46,492 nucleotides of DNA from Archangium violaceum Cb vi76 (GCF_000733295.1 NZ_JPMI01000131.1:1-46492); one strand, 5' to 3'. Shown: positions 28,801 to 37,543, numbered from the stretch's first letter. The notes: generated by a model not told the origin, from the letters alone. Program-made: numbers and translations.

Positions 28801-31800
28801 CGAGGAGGAGCGCCTGCTCGCGGAGCTGTGGCGCCAGGTGCTGGAGGTGGAGGTGCCGGGCCCGGAGGCGGACTTCTTCGCGCTGGGCGGGCACTCGCTT
28901 CTCGCCACGAAGCTGGTCTCCCGCCTGCGTGAGACCTTCCGGTTGCAGGTGCCGCTGAAGACCGTTTTCGAGCATCCGCGGCTGGAGCAGCTCGCGGCCT
29001 GGTTGCGCGCGCGCGCCGGGGAGGCTCCCGCGCGGCTGCCTCCGCCGCTGCGCCGGGTGGAGCGGAGCACCCCGCCGCCGATGTCCTTCGCCCAGCAGCG
29101 GCTGTGGTTCCTCGACCAGTTGGAGACGGGCAGCGCCTTCTACAACATGGCCTTCGCGCTCCGGCTGGAGGGACGGCTGGAGGCGCCGGCGCTCGCCGCC
29201 GCGCTGCGCGGGTTGGTGGAGCGGCACGAGGTGCTGCGCACCCGGCTCGTGGAGGTGGAGGGAGAGCCGCGCCAGCTCATCGACTCCGAGGCCGGGGTGT
29301 CGTTGGAGCAGGTGTCCCTCGCGGAGGTGCCGGAGGCGGAGCGGGAGGCGCGGGCGCTCGCGCTGGCCCGGGCGTGGCTGGAGCGCCCGTTCGACCTGGC
29401 GCGCGGTCCCCTGCTGCGGGCCCACGTGTGCGCGCTCGGGGCTGGGCGGCATGTGCTCGTGCTCGCCATGCACCACGCCGTCTCCGATGGTTGGTCGCTG
29501 CGCGTGCTCGTGCACGAGCTGGGAGAGCTGTACGCGGCGCACCTCGAGGGCCGTCCGGCCGCCCTGCCGCCGCTGCCCGTGCAATACGCCGACTTCGCCG
29601 CGTGGCAGCGCGGGTGGGTGGAGTCCGGCGCGCTCGCGGGCCAGCTCGACTACTGGCGCAAGCAGCTCGGTGGTGAGCTGCCGGTGCTGGAGCTGCCGAG
29701 GGACAGGCCCCGGCCTCAGCGTCAGCGCTACCGGGGCCGCACGCTCGCACGGCACGCCTCCGGAGCGCTGCGGGAGGCGTTGCTCGCCGCGAGCCAGGGG
29801 CAGGGCGTCACCCCCTTCATGTGCTCCCTCGCGGCCTTCCAGGTGCTGCTGCACCGCCTCACGGGACAGGAGGAGCTGCTCGTGGGCACGCCCATCTCCG
29901 GACGCACGCACGCGGACGTGGAGGGGTTGCTCGGCTGTTTCGTGAACACGTTGGTGTTGCGCTCGGCCGTGTCCGGGGCGTTGCCCTTCCGCGAGTTGCT
30001 CGCCCGGGCGAAGCAGGTGTGCCTGGAGGCCTACGCGCACCAGGACATCCCCTTCGAGCACGTGGTGGAAGCGGTGCAGCCGGTGCGCTCCACCCAGCAC
30101 ACGCCGCTCTTCCAGACGATGTTCATCTACAACGAGCCGGGGGGCTCGCCGGAGCGCTTCTCCTCGCTGCGGGTGGAGCCGCTGAAGGTGGAGACGGGCA
30201 CGTCCACGTTCGATCTCACGCTCGCGGTGACGGACACCGGCCACGGTCTGGAGCTGGAGGCCGAGTACGACACGGAGCTCTTCAACGAGGAGGTCGTGGC
30301 GCACTGGCTGTCCGTCTACGAGACGCTCCTGGAGGCGGCGGTGCGTGCTCCGGAGCTGCGCGTGCGCGAACTGCCGGTGCTGGACGCCGAGTCCCGTCAG
30401 CGTATCTGCGTGGAGTGGAACCACACGCCGGACGTGTTCCCCACGCACACGAATCTCGCCGCGCTGCTCGCGGCCCAGGCGGCCCGCTCGCCCGAGGCCC
30501 CGGCGGTGTCCTTCGGCACGTCGCTCCTCACCTACCGGCAGCTGGAGGCCCGGGTCCGGAGCGTGGCCCGCGCGCTGAGGGCTCGCGGCGTGGGTCCGGA
30601 GGTGCGCGTGGGCGTGTGCGCCGAGCGATCGCTGGAGATGGTCATCGCCGTGCTGGGGGTCATCCACGCGGGCGGCGCCTACGTGCCGCTGGACGCCACC
30701 CACCCCACCGAGCGGCTCCAGTACATGATGGAGGACGCGGGCGCGCGGGTACTGCTCGCCCAGAGGAAGCTGGAGGAGCGCCTGCCCGTCATGGCGCTCG
30801 AGCGCCTGTGGCTCGAGGACGTGGCGGGGGTGGAGGAGCTGAGGCCGCTCGCGCTCCCGGCGCTCCAGCCGGAGCACCTGGCGTACGTCATCTATACGTC
30901 GGGCTCCACGGGGCGGCCCAAGGGCGTGATGCTCGCGCACCGCGAGGTGTGCCAGCGGCTCGCGTTCGGGCAGGCCGCCTATCCGCTCGGCGAGGGCAGC
31001 CGGGTGTTGCAGGTGGCCTCGCTGGGGTTCGACCCGTCCGTGCTGGAGATCTTCCACGCGCTCTCCACGGGCGCGCAGCTCGTGCTGCTGCCGCCGGGGG
31101 GGAACAGGGACCCCTCGGTCATCGCCCGGCACGTGGACGAGCACCGCGTCACCAGCATGGAGCTCGTCCCGTCCATGTTGGAGCTGATGTTGGAGCAGCC
31201 GCTCTTCATGCGCAGCCCGTCCCTGCGGCGCGTCTTCGTGGGCGGCGAGGCCATTCCGCTCGTGTTGCAGGAGCGCTTCCTGGCCACCCTGACCGTCGAG
31301 CTCGTCAACACCTATGGGCCCACGGAGGCCACGGTGGACGTGGTGCACTGGCCCTGCCGCATGGTGCCGGGGATGCAGAGCGTGCCCATCGGCCGGCCCA
31401 TCTCGCGCTCGCGCATGTACATCGTCGACGCGCACCTGCGGCCGGTGCCCGTGGGAGTGCCGGGTGAGCTGCTCATCGGCGGCCACTACCTGGCGCGGGG
31501 CTACCAGGGGCGGCCAGAGGTGACGGCGGAGAAGTTCGTGCCGGACCCCTTCAGCGGCGAGCCCGGCGCGAGGCTCTACCGGACGGGGGACCTGGTGCGC
31601 TACCTGCCCAACGGGGACATCGAGTTCCTCGGCCGCACGGACCACCAGGTGAAGCTGCGCGGGGTGCGCATCGAGCTGGGGGAGGTGGAGTCCTGCCTGC
31701 GCGCCCACCCAAGCATCCGCGACTGCGTGGTGATGACGCACACCTTCGGACCGGGGGACGTGCGGCTGGTGGCGTACTGCGCCGTGCGCGACGCGCTGGA

Positions 31801-32968
31801 GGGGCCCGCCCAGGCGGCGTGGTCCGACTCCCTGCGCACCCACCTGGCGGCCTCGCTGCCGGCCGTCATGGTGCCGGCGGCGCTCGTGCCCATGTCCACG
31901 CTGCCCCTCAACGCCAGTGGCAAGGTGGACCGCAAGCAACTGCGTCCCCCGGAGGCCGCGCACCTGGGGCCGCGCACGGCGGCGGTGGCGCCGCGAGGCC
32001 CGGTGGAGGAGGCGCTCGCGTCCCTGTGGAAGCAACTGCTCTCCGTGGAGCAGGTGGGGGTGACGGACGACTTCTTCGCGCTCGGCGGCCACTCGCTGCT
32101 GGCGCTGCGGATGATGACGCGGGTGCAGCAGGAGCTGGGGGTGAAGCTGCCGCTGGACACCCTGTTCGAGACGCCCACCATCGCCGGGCTCGCCCGCCGC
32201 ATCGAGGCGGGGAGGAGCGCCGCGGAGCACTCGCCGCTGGTGCTGCTGCGCGAGGGCGGGGAGCGGCCTCCGCTCTTCTGGGTGCACCCGGTGGGCGGTG
32301 GGGTGCTGTGCTACGAGCCGCTGATACGGCGCCTGGGACGTGAGCGGGCCCACTATGGCCTGCGCTCGGTGGGGCTGCTGGGCGTGGAGCGTCCCGAGGA
32401 GCTGGCCGAGCTGGCGCGCGAGTACGTCCGGTGCGTGTGCGAGGCGCGCCCCGAGGGGCCCGTGCTGCTGGCGGGCTGGTCCCTGGGTGGGGTGCTGGCC
32501 TTCGAGATGGCGCGTCAGCTCGAGGCGCGCGGGCGCGAGGTGGCGCTGTTGCTGGCGCTCGACGCGGTGCCCGACTCCGTCAGCGAGGTGTCCGAGGAGT
32601 GGGCGGCGGCGGAGCTGGCCGGGCTGGTGTCCGCCGAGCTGGGGGTATCCGAGGACGAGGCCCGGGCGCTGCTCGCAGGGAAGGGCGGGGCCGAGGAGCC
32701 GCTCCAGCACGTGTTGGAGGAGCTGCGGCGCAACCTGGGCGCGCTGCGGCGCTACCGTCCCGGGCCGTACCTGGGCCGCATGCTGCTCCTCGAGGCCACC
32801 GAGCGCGAGGCCCCGCTGGAGCCCGCCCTGCCCGACACCTGGAAGGCCGTCGTCCTGGGGGGCGTGGAGCACCACCCGGTGGCGGGAGACCACTACCAAC
32901 TCGTGCGCGAGCCGCACGTCGACGCCGTCGCGGAGCACGTCCGGCGCGCGTTGGAGGAAGCACCATGA
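25817..32968 (+). CDS. Two-module NRPS with terminal thioesterase (C-A-T-C-A-T-TE)
   Basis: This is a peptide synthetase of about 2383 residues. C1 has HHIISDG near 156; A1 specificity residues read DVYWLGGVFK, resembling aliphatic (valine-like) codes; T1 Ser is near 1023 (GGHSL). C2 has HHAVSDG near 1218; A2 residues read DPLEFGTVDK, whose Glu and Asp hint at a basic amino acid; T2 Ser is near 2089. The C-terminal type I thioesterase has GWSLGG (Ser near 2220), an Asp in LLALDAVPDS and His in GDHYQLV, so this protein releases the final product. It should act after the three-module NRPS. Several ATGs (25817, 25826, 25841) could start it; none has a strong ribosome site. Its stop overlaps the next start (ATGA). 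Confidence 0.95.
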   Translation: MREMSAQIMSEPNEVLHAGEVYVFPASYAQKRMWFLERLEPGSAAYHMPFALRLSGTLDVKALRQGLDAVFHRHEALRTRFEEAADGEVNQVIHPPAPLGLGLAELEAVEPEARTARVLDWCAREAARPFDLERDVLLRASLLRLGDEEHVLLLVLHHIISDGWSMAIFARELLEVYAAAREGRGSPLPEPELQYVDHSEWQRAWMEEGGESRSQVEYWKRKLAGPLPVLELPVDRPRPPVQTLKGATLDFSLPREVLAPLRELGQREGATLFMTLLAGFSALLHRYSGAQEVVIGTPVANRRRAEQEGLIGLFVNTLALRVSTAGNPGLRELVRRARTETLEAYVHQDIPFEKVVEELRLPRSLGVPPVFQVMLVLENQPAVPLALAGLRVTPLAIPTRTARFDLMLSLEETAEGLRGHVEYSTDLFDEATVRRMLAHYERVLRGAVTPEVGIADLPLLDAEERARVLGEWSRGAEPGQEETTLPALVEAQARRTPDAVAVSAGDASLTYRELEVRANQLAHHLRRLGVGPEVVVGVCAERSLELAVGMLGISKAGGAYLPLDPDYPEDRLAFMLKDSRVSVLVAQERVAGRIPSMGERRVLLDAHAEALARESSEAPGSGLAPDNLVYVIYTSGSTGRPKGVGVTHRGLARLVTGSTYARLGAGERVLQFVSISFDVSAYELWGPLCNGGQVVMAPPGALSLEELGTLFQQRKVSTLWLTAGLFHQMVEGNLEGLAGVRQLLAGGDAVSAHHMRRVRERFPECALINGYGPTEVTVFACTHAVEPGTPVDGFPIGRPIPGTEAHIVDARLRPVPVGVPGELLLGGPGVARGYLGRPELTAERFIPHPFSDRPGARLYRTGDLARFRADGRIEYLGRLDRQVKVRGYRIELGEVEEVLRARPEVGDAVVLALPDPSGDKRLSAFVVPRNEAEPPSPSALRVALRQRLPEHMVPTSWTVVDALPLGPNGKVDRQRLVEAEAPRSPGVPSRFVPATEEERLLAELWRQVLEVEVPGPEADFFALGGHSLLATKLVSRLRETFRLQVPLKTVFEHPRLEQLAAWLRARAGEAPARLPPPLRRVERSTPPPMSFAQQRLWFLDQLETGSAFYNMAFALRLEGRLEAPALAAALRGLVERHEVLRTRLVEVEGEPRQLIDSEAGVSLEQVSLAEVPEAEREARALALARAWLERPFDLARGPLLRAHVCALGAGRHVLVLAMHHAVSDGWSLRVLVHELGELYAAHLEGRPAALPPLPVQYADFAAWQRGWVESGALAGQLDYWRKQLGGELPVLELPRDRPRPQRQRYRGRTLARHASGALREALLAASQGQGVTPFMCSLAAFQVLLHRLTGQEELLVGTPISGRTHADVEGLLGCFVNTLVLRSAVSGALPFRELLARAKQVCLEAYAHQDIPFEHVVEAVQPVRSTQHTPLFQTMFIYNEPGGSPERFSSLRVEPLKVETGTSTFDLTLAVTDTGHGLELEAEYDTELFNEEVVAHWLSVYETLLEAAVRAPELRVRELPVLDAESRQRICVEWNHTPDVFPTHTNLAALLAAQAARSPEAPAVSFGTSLLTYRQLEARVRSVARALRARGVGPEVRVGVCAERSLEMVIAVLGVIHAGGAYVPLDATHPTERLQYMMEDAGARVLLAQRKLEERLPVMALERLWLEDVAGVEELRPLALPALQPEHLAYVIYTSGSTGRPKGVMLAHREVCQRLAFGQAAYPLGEGSRVLQVASLGFDPSVLEIFHALSTGAQLVLLPPGGNRDPSVIARHVDEHRVTSMELVPSMLELMLEQPLFMRSPSLRRVFVGGEAIPLVLQERFLATLTVELVNTYGPTEATVDVVHWPCRMVPGMQSVPIGRPISRSRMYIVDAHLRPVPVGVPGELLIGGHYLARGYQGRPEVTAEKFVPDPFSGEPGARLYRTGDLVRYLPNGDIEFLGRTDHQVKLRGVRIELGEVESCLRAHPSIRDCVVMTHTFGPGDVRLVAYCAVRDALEGPAQAAWSDSLRTHLAASLPAVMVPAALVPMSTLPLNASGKVDRKQLRPPEAAHLGPRTAAVAPRGPVEEALASLWKQLLSVEQVGVTDDFFALGGHSLLALRMMTRVQQELGVKLPLDTLFETPTIAGLARRIEAGRSAAEHSPLVLLREGGERPPLFWVHPVGGGVLCYEPLIRRLGRERAHYGLRSVGLLGVERPEELAELAREYVRCVCEARPEGPVLLAGWSLGGVLAFEMARQLEARGREVALLLALDAVPDSVSEVSEEWAAAELAGLVSAELGVSEDEARALLAGKGGAEEPLQHVLEELRRNLGALRRYRPGPYLGRMLLLEATEREAPLEPALPDTWKAVVLGGVEHHPVAGDHYQLVREPHVDAVAEHVRRALEEAP

Positions 32969-33801
32969 GAGCCATGTCCAATCGACCCATTGATGTCCGG
33001 GAGAAGCTGTCTCCTCGCGAGTTCGTCCAGGAATACATCATCCCCAACAAGCCGGTCATCGTCTCGGACGCGCTGGACACCTGGAGGGCGCGGGAGCTGT
33101 GGACGCCCGAGTACTTCCTGACGCTGCTGGGGACGCTGCCGGTGGAGGTGACCCGGGACGGGCCGGACCCCGAGGGCCGCATGCCGTACTCGGAGTTCTA
33201 CGAGCACCTGCGGCTCGCGCAGACGGGCCCGGTGCCCGAGGATGGGAGCATCCAGCACCTGCGCTATATGAGGATGCGGGAGCTGGAGCCGCTGGAGCAG
33301 GTGCGCGGCCAGTGGGCGCGGCCCTACTTCATGCCCGCGCGCGGCTACTGCATTCCCTTCGCGCCCCTGGGGATGGACCCCACGCGCGAGCGCTACCCGG
33401 GATTCGGCCTCTTCATCTCGCCCCGGGGCGGCGCGAGCAAGCTGCACGTGGATGGCATCCGGTCCAACGCCATCGTCTGCCAGGTGTACGGCTCCAAGCG
33501 CTGCTACGTGCTGGCGCCGGACCAGGAGTCGCAGTTGCCGGACCGGGACTCGCGGCGCGCGCGCCAGGTGAAGCACCTGGAGTTCGAGCCCCCCTCGTTC
33601 GGCCGCGCGAAGATGGTGGAGTTCGACCTGCATCCCGGGGAGACGCTCTTCGTTCCCCACCTGTGGTTCCACGAGGTCCACACGACGCAGACGAGCATCT
33701 CGCTCACGTACAACTTCGTGCACGGCAGCGAGGCACTCGGGTTCGCCTGGTGGTTCCTCAAGACGTCCCTCACCAACCCCAACTCCCACAGCGTCGGCTA
33801 G
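32965..33801 (+). CDS. JmjC/cupin-8 Fe(II)/2-oxoglutarate oxygenase
   Basis: This 278-residue protein has the double-stranded beta-helix iron site: His161 and Asp163 in SKLHVDG, and His236 in GETLFVPHLWFHEV. The fold is that of JmjC/cupin-8 hydroxylases (FIH-like), which hydroxylate amino-acid side chains, including residues tethered to NRPS carrier proteins. The ATG overlaps the NRPS stop, implying translational coupling and a role in tailoring the same peptide. A beta-hydroxylation is the likeliest reaction, but the substrate is not defined by sequence. Confidence 0.87.
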   Translation: MRAMSNRPIDVREKLSPREFVQEYIIPNKPVIVSDALDTWRARELWTPEYFLTLLGTLPVEVTRDGPDPEGRMPYSEFYEHLRLAQTGPVPEDGSIQHLRYMRMRELEPLEQVRGQWARPYFMPARGYCIPFAPLGMDPTRERYPGFGLFISPRGGASKLHVDGIRSNAIVCQVYGSKRCYVLAPDQESQLPDRDSRRARQVKHLEFEPPSFGRAKMVEFDLHPGETLFVPHLWFHEVHTTQTSISLTYNFVHGSEALGFAWWFLKTSLTNPNSHSVG

Positions 33802-33810
33802 GAGCTCGTC

Positions 33811-35838
33811 TTGTCCGAAATGGTCTCAGCGCAGCCTCGGCTGCTCAATCCCTACCTGTATCTGCTGTCCTTCACCGGCGGCTTCAACGTGATGCTGCTG
33901 GAGATGTGCGGCTTCCGGGTGCTGGGGACGGCGTTCGGCTCGTCCATCTACGTCACCGGCGTGCTGCTGGCGCTGGTGATGATTGCCCTGTCGGTGGGGT
34001 ACTACCTGGGGGGCCGCTTCTCGCAGCGCTTCGGCACGCTGGAGTTCCTGCTGGGCCTGCTGGCCGGGGCGGCCGTCTACGTGGCGGTGGTGCACCTGCT
34101 CCTGGTCGAGCCCCTGCTGGACGCGTGCTACCACCTGCGCGCCTCGTTCGATGACGTGACGCTCCAGCACGTGGTGCCGGTGTCGCTGGCGACGCTGGTG
34201 CTCTTCGGGCCGCCCATGGTGGCGCTCAGCCACGTGTCGCCCTACCTCATCAAGCTGCTGTCGGCCTCGGACGCCGGGCAGGGCGCGGGGCGCACCGCGG
34301 GCAACCTGATGGCGGTGTCCAACGTGGGCAGCATCGCGGGCACCACGCTGCCCTCCTTCCTGCTGCTGCCGGTGCTGGGCGTGAGGACGACGCTCGGCAT
34401 CTTCCTGGCGTCGCTGGGGCTGGTGGTGGCGCTGGGGCTGGTGCTCGGGCGCAGGCGGGTGCTCGCGGCGGCGGCGGCCACCGCCGCGGTGGCCATGGCG
34501 GTGGGCGGGCCGGCGGCGGCGCACCTCCTGGAGAAGCAGGACGCGGCGCTCGTGTTCGCGGGCGAGTCGCTCTACGGCACCGTGCGCGTGCTGCGCGCCC
34601 AGGAGGACGGCGGGGACGAGCGCCTGGAGTACATGCCCTCGCGCGACTACGTGCACTCCACGGTGTACCCGAAGGCGCCGCTGAAGGATCAATTCACCAC
34701 CGCCTACGTCAACGTGGGGCTCGCGCGCGAGTCCCGGCGCTACCTGGTGCTCGGCACGGCGCTGGGCGGGGCGGTGGCGGCCATCCTCGCGGCGGATCCC
34801 CAGGCGGAGGTGACGGGGGTGGAGATCGATCCCCTGGTGGTGGACCTGTCGCTCCGGCTGGTGCCCGCGCTCCAGTCCCCGCGCGTGAAGATGGTGGTGC
34901 GCGACGCCCGGCTCTTCCTGCGCGAGGACACCAGCACCTACGACTACATCGTCGTGGACATCTTCGCCGGCGAGCAGATTCCCACCCACTGCATCACCCA
35001 GGAGTTCTTCGCCCTGGCGCGCGCCCGGCTGGCCGAGGACGGGGTGATGCAGATGAACACCAACCTGTGGGACTACCAGGTGCTCAGCGGGCTGGAGCAG
35101 CCCGAGCCCTTCGTGGGCGTGCGTCACCTGCACTCGGCGCTGCTGCACGCGGGCTTCGCCTCGCTCTTCCAGAGTGACTTCTTCGGCAATGGCCACCTGT
35201 ATGCCTTCAAGCGGCCCACGGAGCTGGCCGCGCTGCGGGAGCAGCTCGCGCGCCGGGCGCTCGACACGTCGGCGGATCCCCATCTGCGCGCCTCCTGGGC
35301 GGTGGCGTCGCTCTCGCTCGTGACGGTGCCGGACGCGCGCCGCGAGGTGCGGCCCTTCACCGATGCGTGGGTGCCGGACCATCAGCTCCACCTCAAGGGC
35401 TACATCGACCGCTACCTCGCCTCGCTGCTGCGCGCGAAAGAGAGCGCCGGGTGGAAGTCCCAGGTGGAGGGCGCGAGCCCGGACGACTTGAGGATGATCT
35501 CCGTGCGGCACTACGCCGCGGCGGCCGCGTCCTTCTCTCCGAGCGAGCCGGGCTTCAAGAGCTACCTGGAGACGAAGGGAGGAGACTTCTGCCACGAGCT
35601 GCTGGACTGGGCGGCGCGGCAGCAGGAGGACATCCACGTCCCGGTGGCCCGCTACGTCCACACGCCGGTGCTGGAGCGGTGCGCGCGGCTCCCCGCCGCC
35701 GAGGTCCCCGCCGGGGGCGCCGCGCCGCGGCTCCGTCGTTACGCGGAGGCCGCCACGCTGGTGGACTCCAACCAGGGCCCCCAGGCGCTGCCGTTGCTGG
35801 TGGCGTTGCTCGGCGACGGCCACGTCGCGGGGCAGTGA
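33811..35838 (+). CDS. Membrane-fused spermidine-synthase-like protein
   Basis: This 675-residue protein has an N-terminal half with about seven membrane helices (residues 10-240). A Rossmann domain like polyamine aminopropyltransferase follows (about 255-470), with LVLGTALGGAVAAI, VTGVEIDPLVVDL and YDYIVVDIFAGEQIP. The last 190 residues are a helical extension I do not recognise. The TTG at 33811 has GGAG six bases upstream, overlapping the stop of the oxygenase gene. Family members join a membrane module to a SpeE-like domain and few are characterised. Inside this operon it may transfer an aminopropyl or similar group to the peptide or a polyamine unit. Confidence 0.85.
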   Translation: MSEMVSAQPRLLNPYLYLLSFTGGFNVMLLEMCGFRVLGTAFGSSIYVTGVLLALVMIALSVGYYLGGRFSQRFGTLEFLLGLLAGAAVYVAVVHLLLVEPLLDACYHLRASFDDVTLQHVVPVSLATLVLFGPPMVALSHVSPYLIKLLSASDAGQGAGRTAGNLMAVSNVGSIAGTTLPSFLLLPVLGVRTTLGIFLASLGLVVALGLVLGRRRVLAAAAATAAVAMAVGGPAAAHLLEKQDAALVFAGESLYGTVRVLRAQEDGGDERLEYMPSRDYVHSTVYPKAPLKDQFTTAYVNVGLARESRRYLVLGTALGGAVAAILAADPQAEVTGVEIDPLVVDLSLRLVPALQSPRVKMVVRDARLFLREDTSTYDYIVVDIFAGEQIPTHCITQEFFALARARLAEDGVMQMNTNLWDYQVLSGLEQPEPFVGVRHLHSALLHAGFASLFQSDFFGNGHLYAFKRPTELAALREQLARRALDTSADPHLRASWAVASLSLVTVPDARREVRPFTDAWVPDHQLHLKGYIDRYLASLLRAKESAGWKSQVEGASPDDLRMISVRHYAAAAASFSPSEPGFKSYLETKGGDFCHELLDWAARQQEDIHVPVARYVHTPVLERCARLPAAEVPAGGAAPRLRRYAEAATLVDSNQGPQALPLLVALLGDGHVAGQ

Positions 35839-35897
35839 GGGGCGCCCGCTTCCCACCCACCTCTTCCCTTCTCCCTTCCCCCCACGAGAACCAGACC

Positions 35898-37271
35898 ATG
35901 TTGGACACCGCCGCTCTCCTCGAGTCCCCCGCGTTGCACCCCCTGTGGCAGCACCTCCAGGCCTCCGGGCCCTACCAGCCCGGACGGGGCTGGACGCTGG
36001 ACAATCCCTATCACCGGCCCACGGACCTCTCGGGCCTGTCGCCCGGCTCACTCGGCGAGCCCCTGCGGCTGGAGACGTTGTGCACGCGGCGCTCGCTGGT
36101 GCTCAACCGGCTGCTCTTCAACATCTACGAGCAGAACAACCTCTACCTGCCGCCCGCGCGCTTCAGCGAGCAGGAGATGCAGGCGTTCCACGGCTACTAC
36201 GCGCCGGACTTCGTGGCAGCCAACGCGCTGCTGCGTCCGGTGCTGGAGCGCTCCTGCTTCGACTTCCTCACCGGGACCATCTCCGTGCAGGGCCCCTGGA
36301 GCATGGCCCACCTGGAGGAGTACACGCGCGACGCGCTGAGCCGTTTCGAGGCGGCCCCGAGTGGCCTGTGCGAGCGCATCCGCCGGACGGCCCACCCGGA
36401 CAAGGCCGCGCGCCTCTTCCTGCTCCAGGTGGCGCCGGACTTCCTCTCGGAGGCCTCGCAGATGGCGCGGGCCCTGCCCGGCAACTACGGGCCGGTGCAC
36501 TCGGAGTTGATGAAGATCTTCATCGACGAGTTCGGCTACGGCGTGCACCCGCAGAAGCACTCCACGCTCTTCGAGGAGACGCTCACCTCGGTGGGGCTCA
36601 GCCCGCGGGTGCACACGCACTACTACTGGTACCTGCCCACCTCGCTGTTGATGACGAGCTACTTCCACTGGATTACCGCCGTGAAGACGCGGTGGTTCGA
36701 GTACGTGGGCGCGCTGTATTGGATTGAAGCGGTGGTGCCGCACTTCAACCGGCAGTTCAGCCGGCTGCTGCACGACACCTTCGGAGCGGGGGTGAACACG
36801 GGCTACTTCGACGAGCACGTGGGAATCGACCTGCACCACCGGCGCATGGCGTTCGACAAGCTCATCCGCCCCATGGTGGAGCGCTATGGGGACGGCGTCA
36901 TTCCCGCCATGGTGCGCGGCATCGAGGCGAGCCGGCTGCTGGGGGACGTGTCCGAGCGCGACTTCCTGGAGCAGATGGACTTTTGCGAGGCGCTCGCGGC
37001 GGGAGGAGCGGCCCCCGCCGGGCCGTGGCAGGGGATGCCGGCGCGGGAGCTCGCGGCGGGCACCTTCCTGGAGCCGAACGTGTACGACTCGCCCCACGTG
37101 GTGGGGGTGGTGAAGGGCCGGGTGGAGGTGGATGGCGGCTACCTGTCGCCGCGCGTGCTGGCGCCGGGCGAGGCGGTGGTGGTGCCCGCCGGGCGGATGC
37201 TGGGCGTGCGCGTGCTGGAGGAGGGCGCCTCGCTCGTGCTGGAGCCCCAGGCCCGGGAGGAGCGCGGATGA
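35898..37271 (+). CDS. Haem-oxygenase-like diiron oxidase (HDO) with cupin-like tail
   Basis: This 457-residue protein belongs to the iron-containing redox enzyme (HDO) family. Candidate metal ligands are Glu185 (DFLSEASQMAR), Glu211 and His221 (DEFGYGVHPQKHSTLF), Glu277 (YWIEAVVPHFN), His307, Asp311 and His314 (DEHVGIDLHHR). The intervals are the same as those I recall for SznF, the N-oxygenase of streptozotocin biosynthesis, and overall length is similar (471). The last 65 residues look like half a cupin (SPHVVGVVKGRVEV, LAPGEAVVVPAG) but lack the His cluster expected of an iron cupin. It follows 59 bases after the membrane protein and overlaps the Rieske gene. N-hydroxylation of a guanidine or amine is plausible but unproven. 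Confidence 0.88.
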   Translation: MLDTAALLESPALHPLWQHLQASGPYQPGRGWTLDNPYHRPTDLSGLSPGSLGEPLRLETLCTRRSLVLNRLLFNIYEQNNLYLPPARFSEQEMQAFHGYYAPDFVAANALLRPVLERSCFDFLTGTISVQGPWSMAHLEEYTRDALSRFEAAPSGLCERIRRTAHPDKAARLFLLQVAPDFLSEASQMARALPGNYGPVHSELMKIFIDEFGYGVHPQKHSTLFEETLTSVGLSPRVHTHYYWYLPTSLLMTSYFHWITAVKTRWFEYVGALYWIEAVVPHFNRQFSRLLHDTFGAGVNTGYFDEHVGIDLHHRRMAFDKLIRPMVERYGDGVIPAMVRGIEASRLLGDVSERDFLEQMDFCEALAAGGAAPAGPWQGMPARELAAGTFLEPNVYDSPHVVGVVKGRVEVDGGYLSPRVLAPGEAVVVPAGRMLGVRVLEEGASLVLEPQAREERG

Positions 37272-37543
37272 TTCTCCAGATGGAGGCCCGGCACTGGGCC
37301 CGCCAGCGCGTGGCGGGGGAGCGCTACCTGTGCCTGTTGCAGGAAGGGGAGCTCGTCGTCGTCCTGGACAGGTGCAAGCACCGGGGTGGCCCGCTGAGCC
37401 TGGGGACGTATGATGAGCGGACGCAGTGCGTGAAGTGCCCGTGGCACGACATGGTGAACACCCCGCGCAACCTGGAGGCCAGGCGCATGCCGTCCGTGAG
37501 GGTGGGATCGGTGATGACGGTGGTGGTCCCGGAGCCGGACTGA
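37268..37543 (+). CDS. Small Rieske [2Fe-2S] ferredoxin
   Basis: This 91-residue soluble protein carries the Rieske cluster ligands Cys36 and His38 (CKHRGG) and Cys57 and His60 (CPWH). Its ATG overlaps the stop of the diiron oxidase (ATGA), so the two are probably made in equal amounts and work together, the Rieske protein passing electrons to the oxidase. It could also serve the other iron oxygenases of the cluster. It is the last gene before an inverted pair of intergenic repeats, a reasonable cluster boundary. Confidence 0.92.
   Translation: MILQMEARHWARQRVAGERYLCLLQEGELVVVLDRCKHRGGPLSLGTYDERTQCVKCPWHDMVNTPRNLEARRMPSVRVGSVMTVVVPEPD

Noticed and set aside
25508-32938. A giant - strand open frame opposite the two-module NRPS
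   Set aside because: Same reason; the + strand frame has complete C, A, T and TE motifs.
11744-32968. Similar stretches among the five adenylation domains as duplicated mobile elements
   Set aside because: The similarity follows NRPS core motifs and module periodicity; no terminal repeats or transposase are present.
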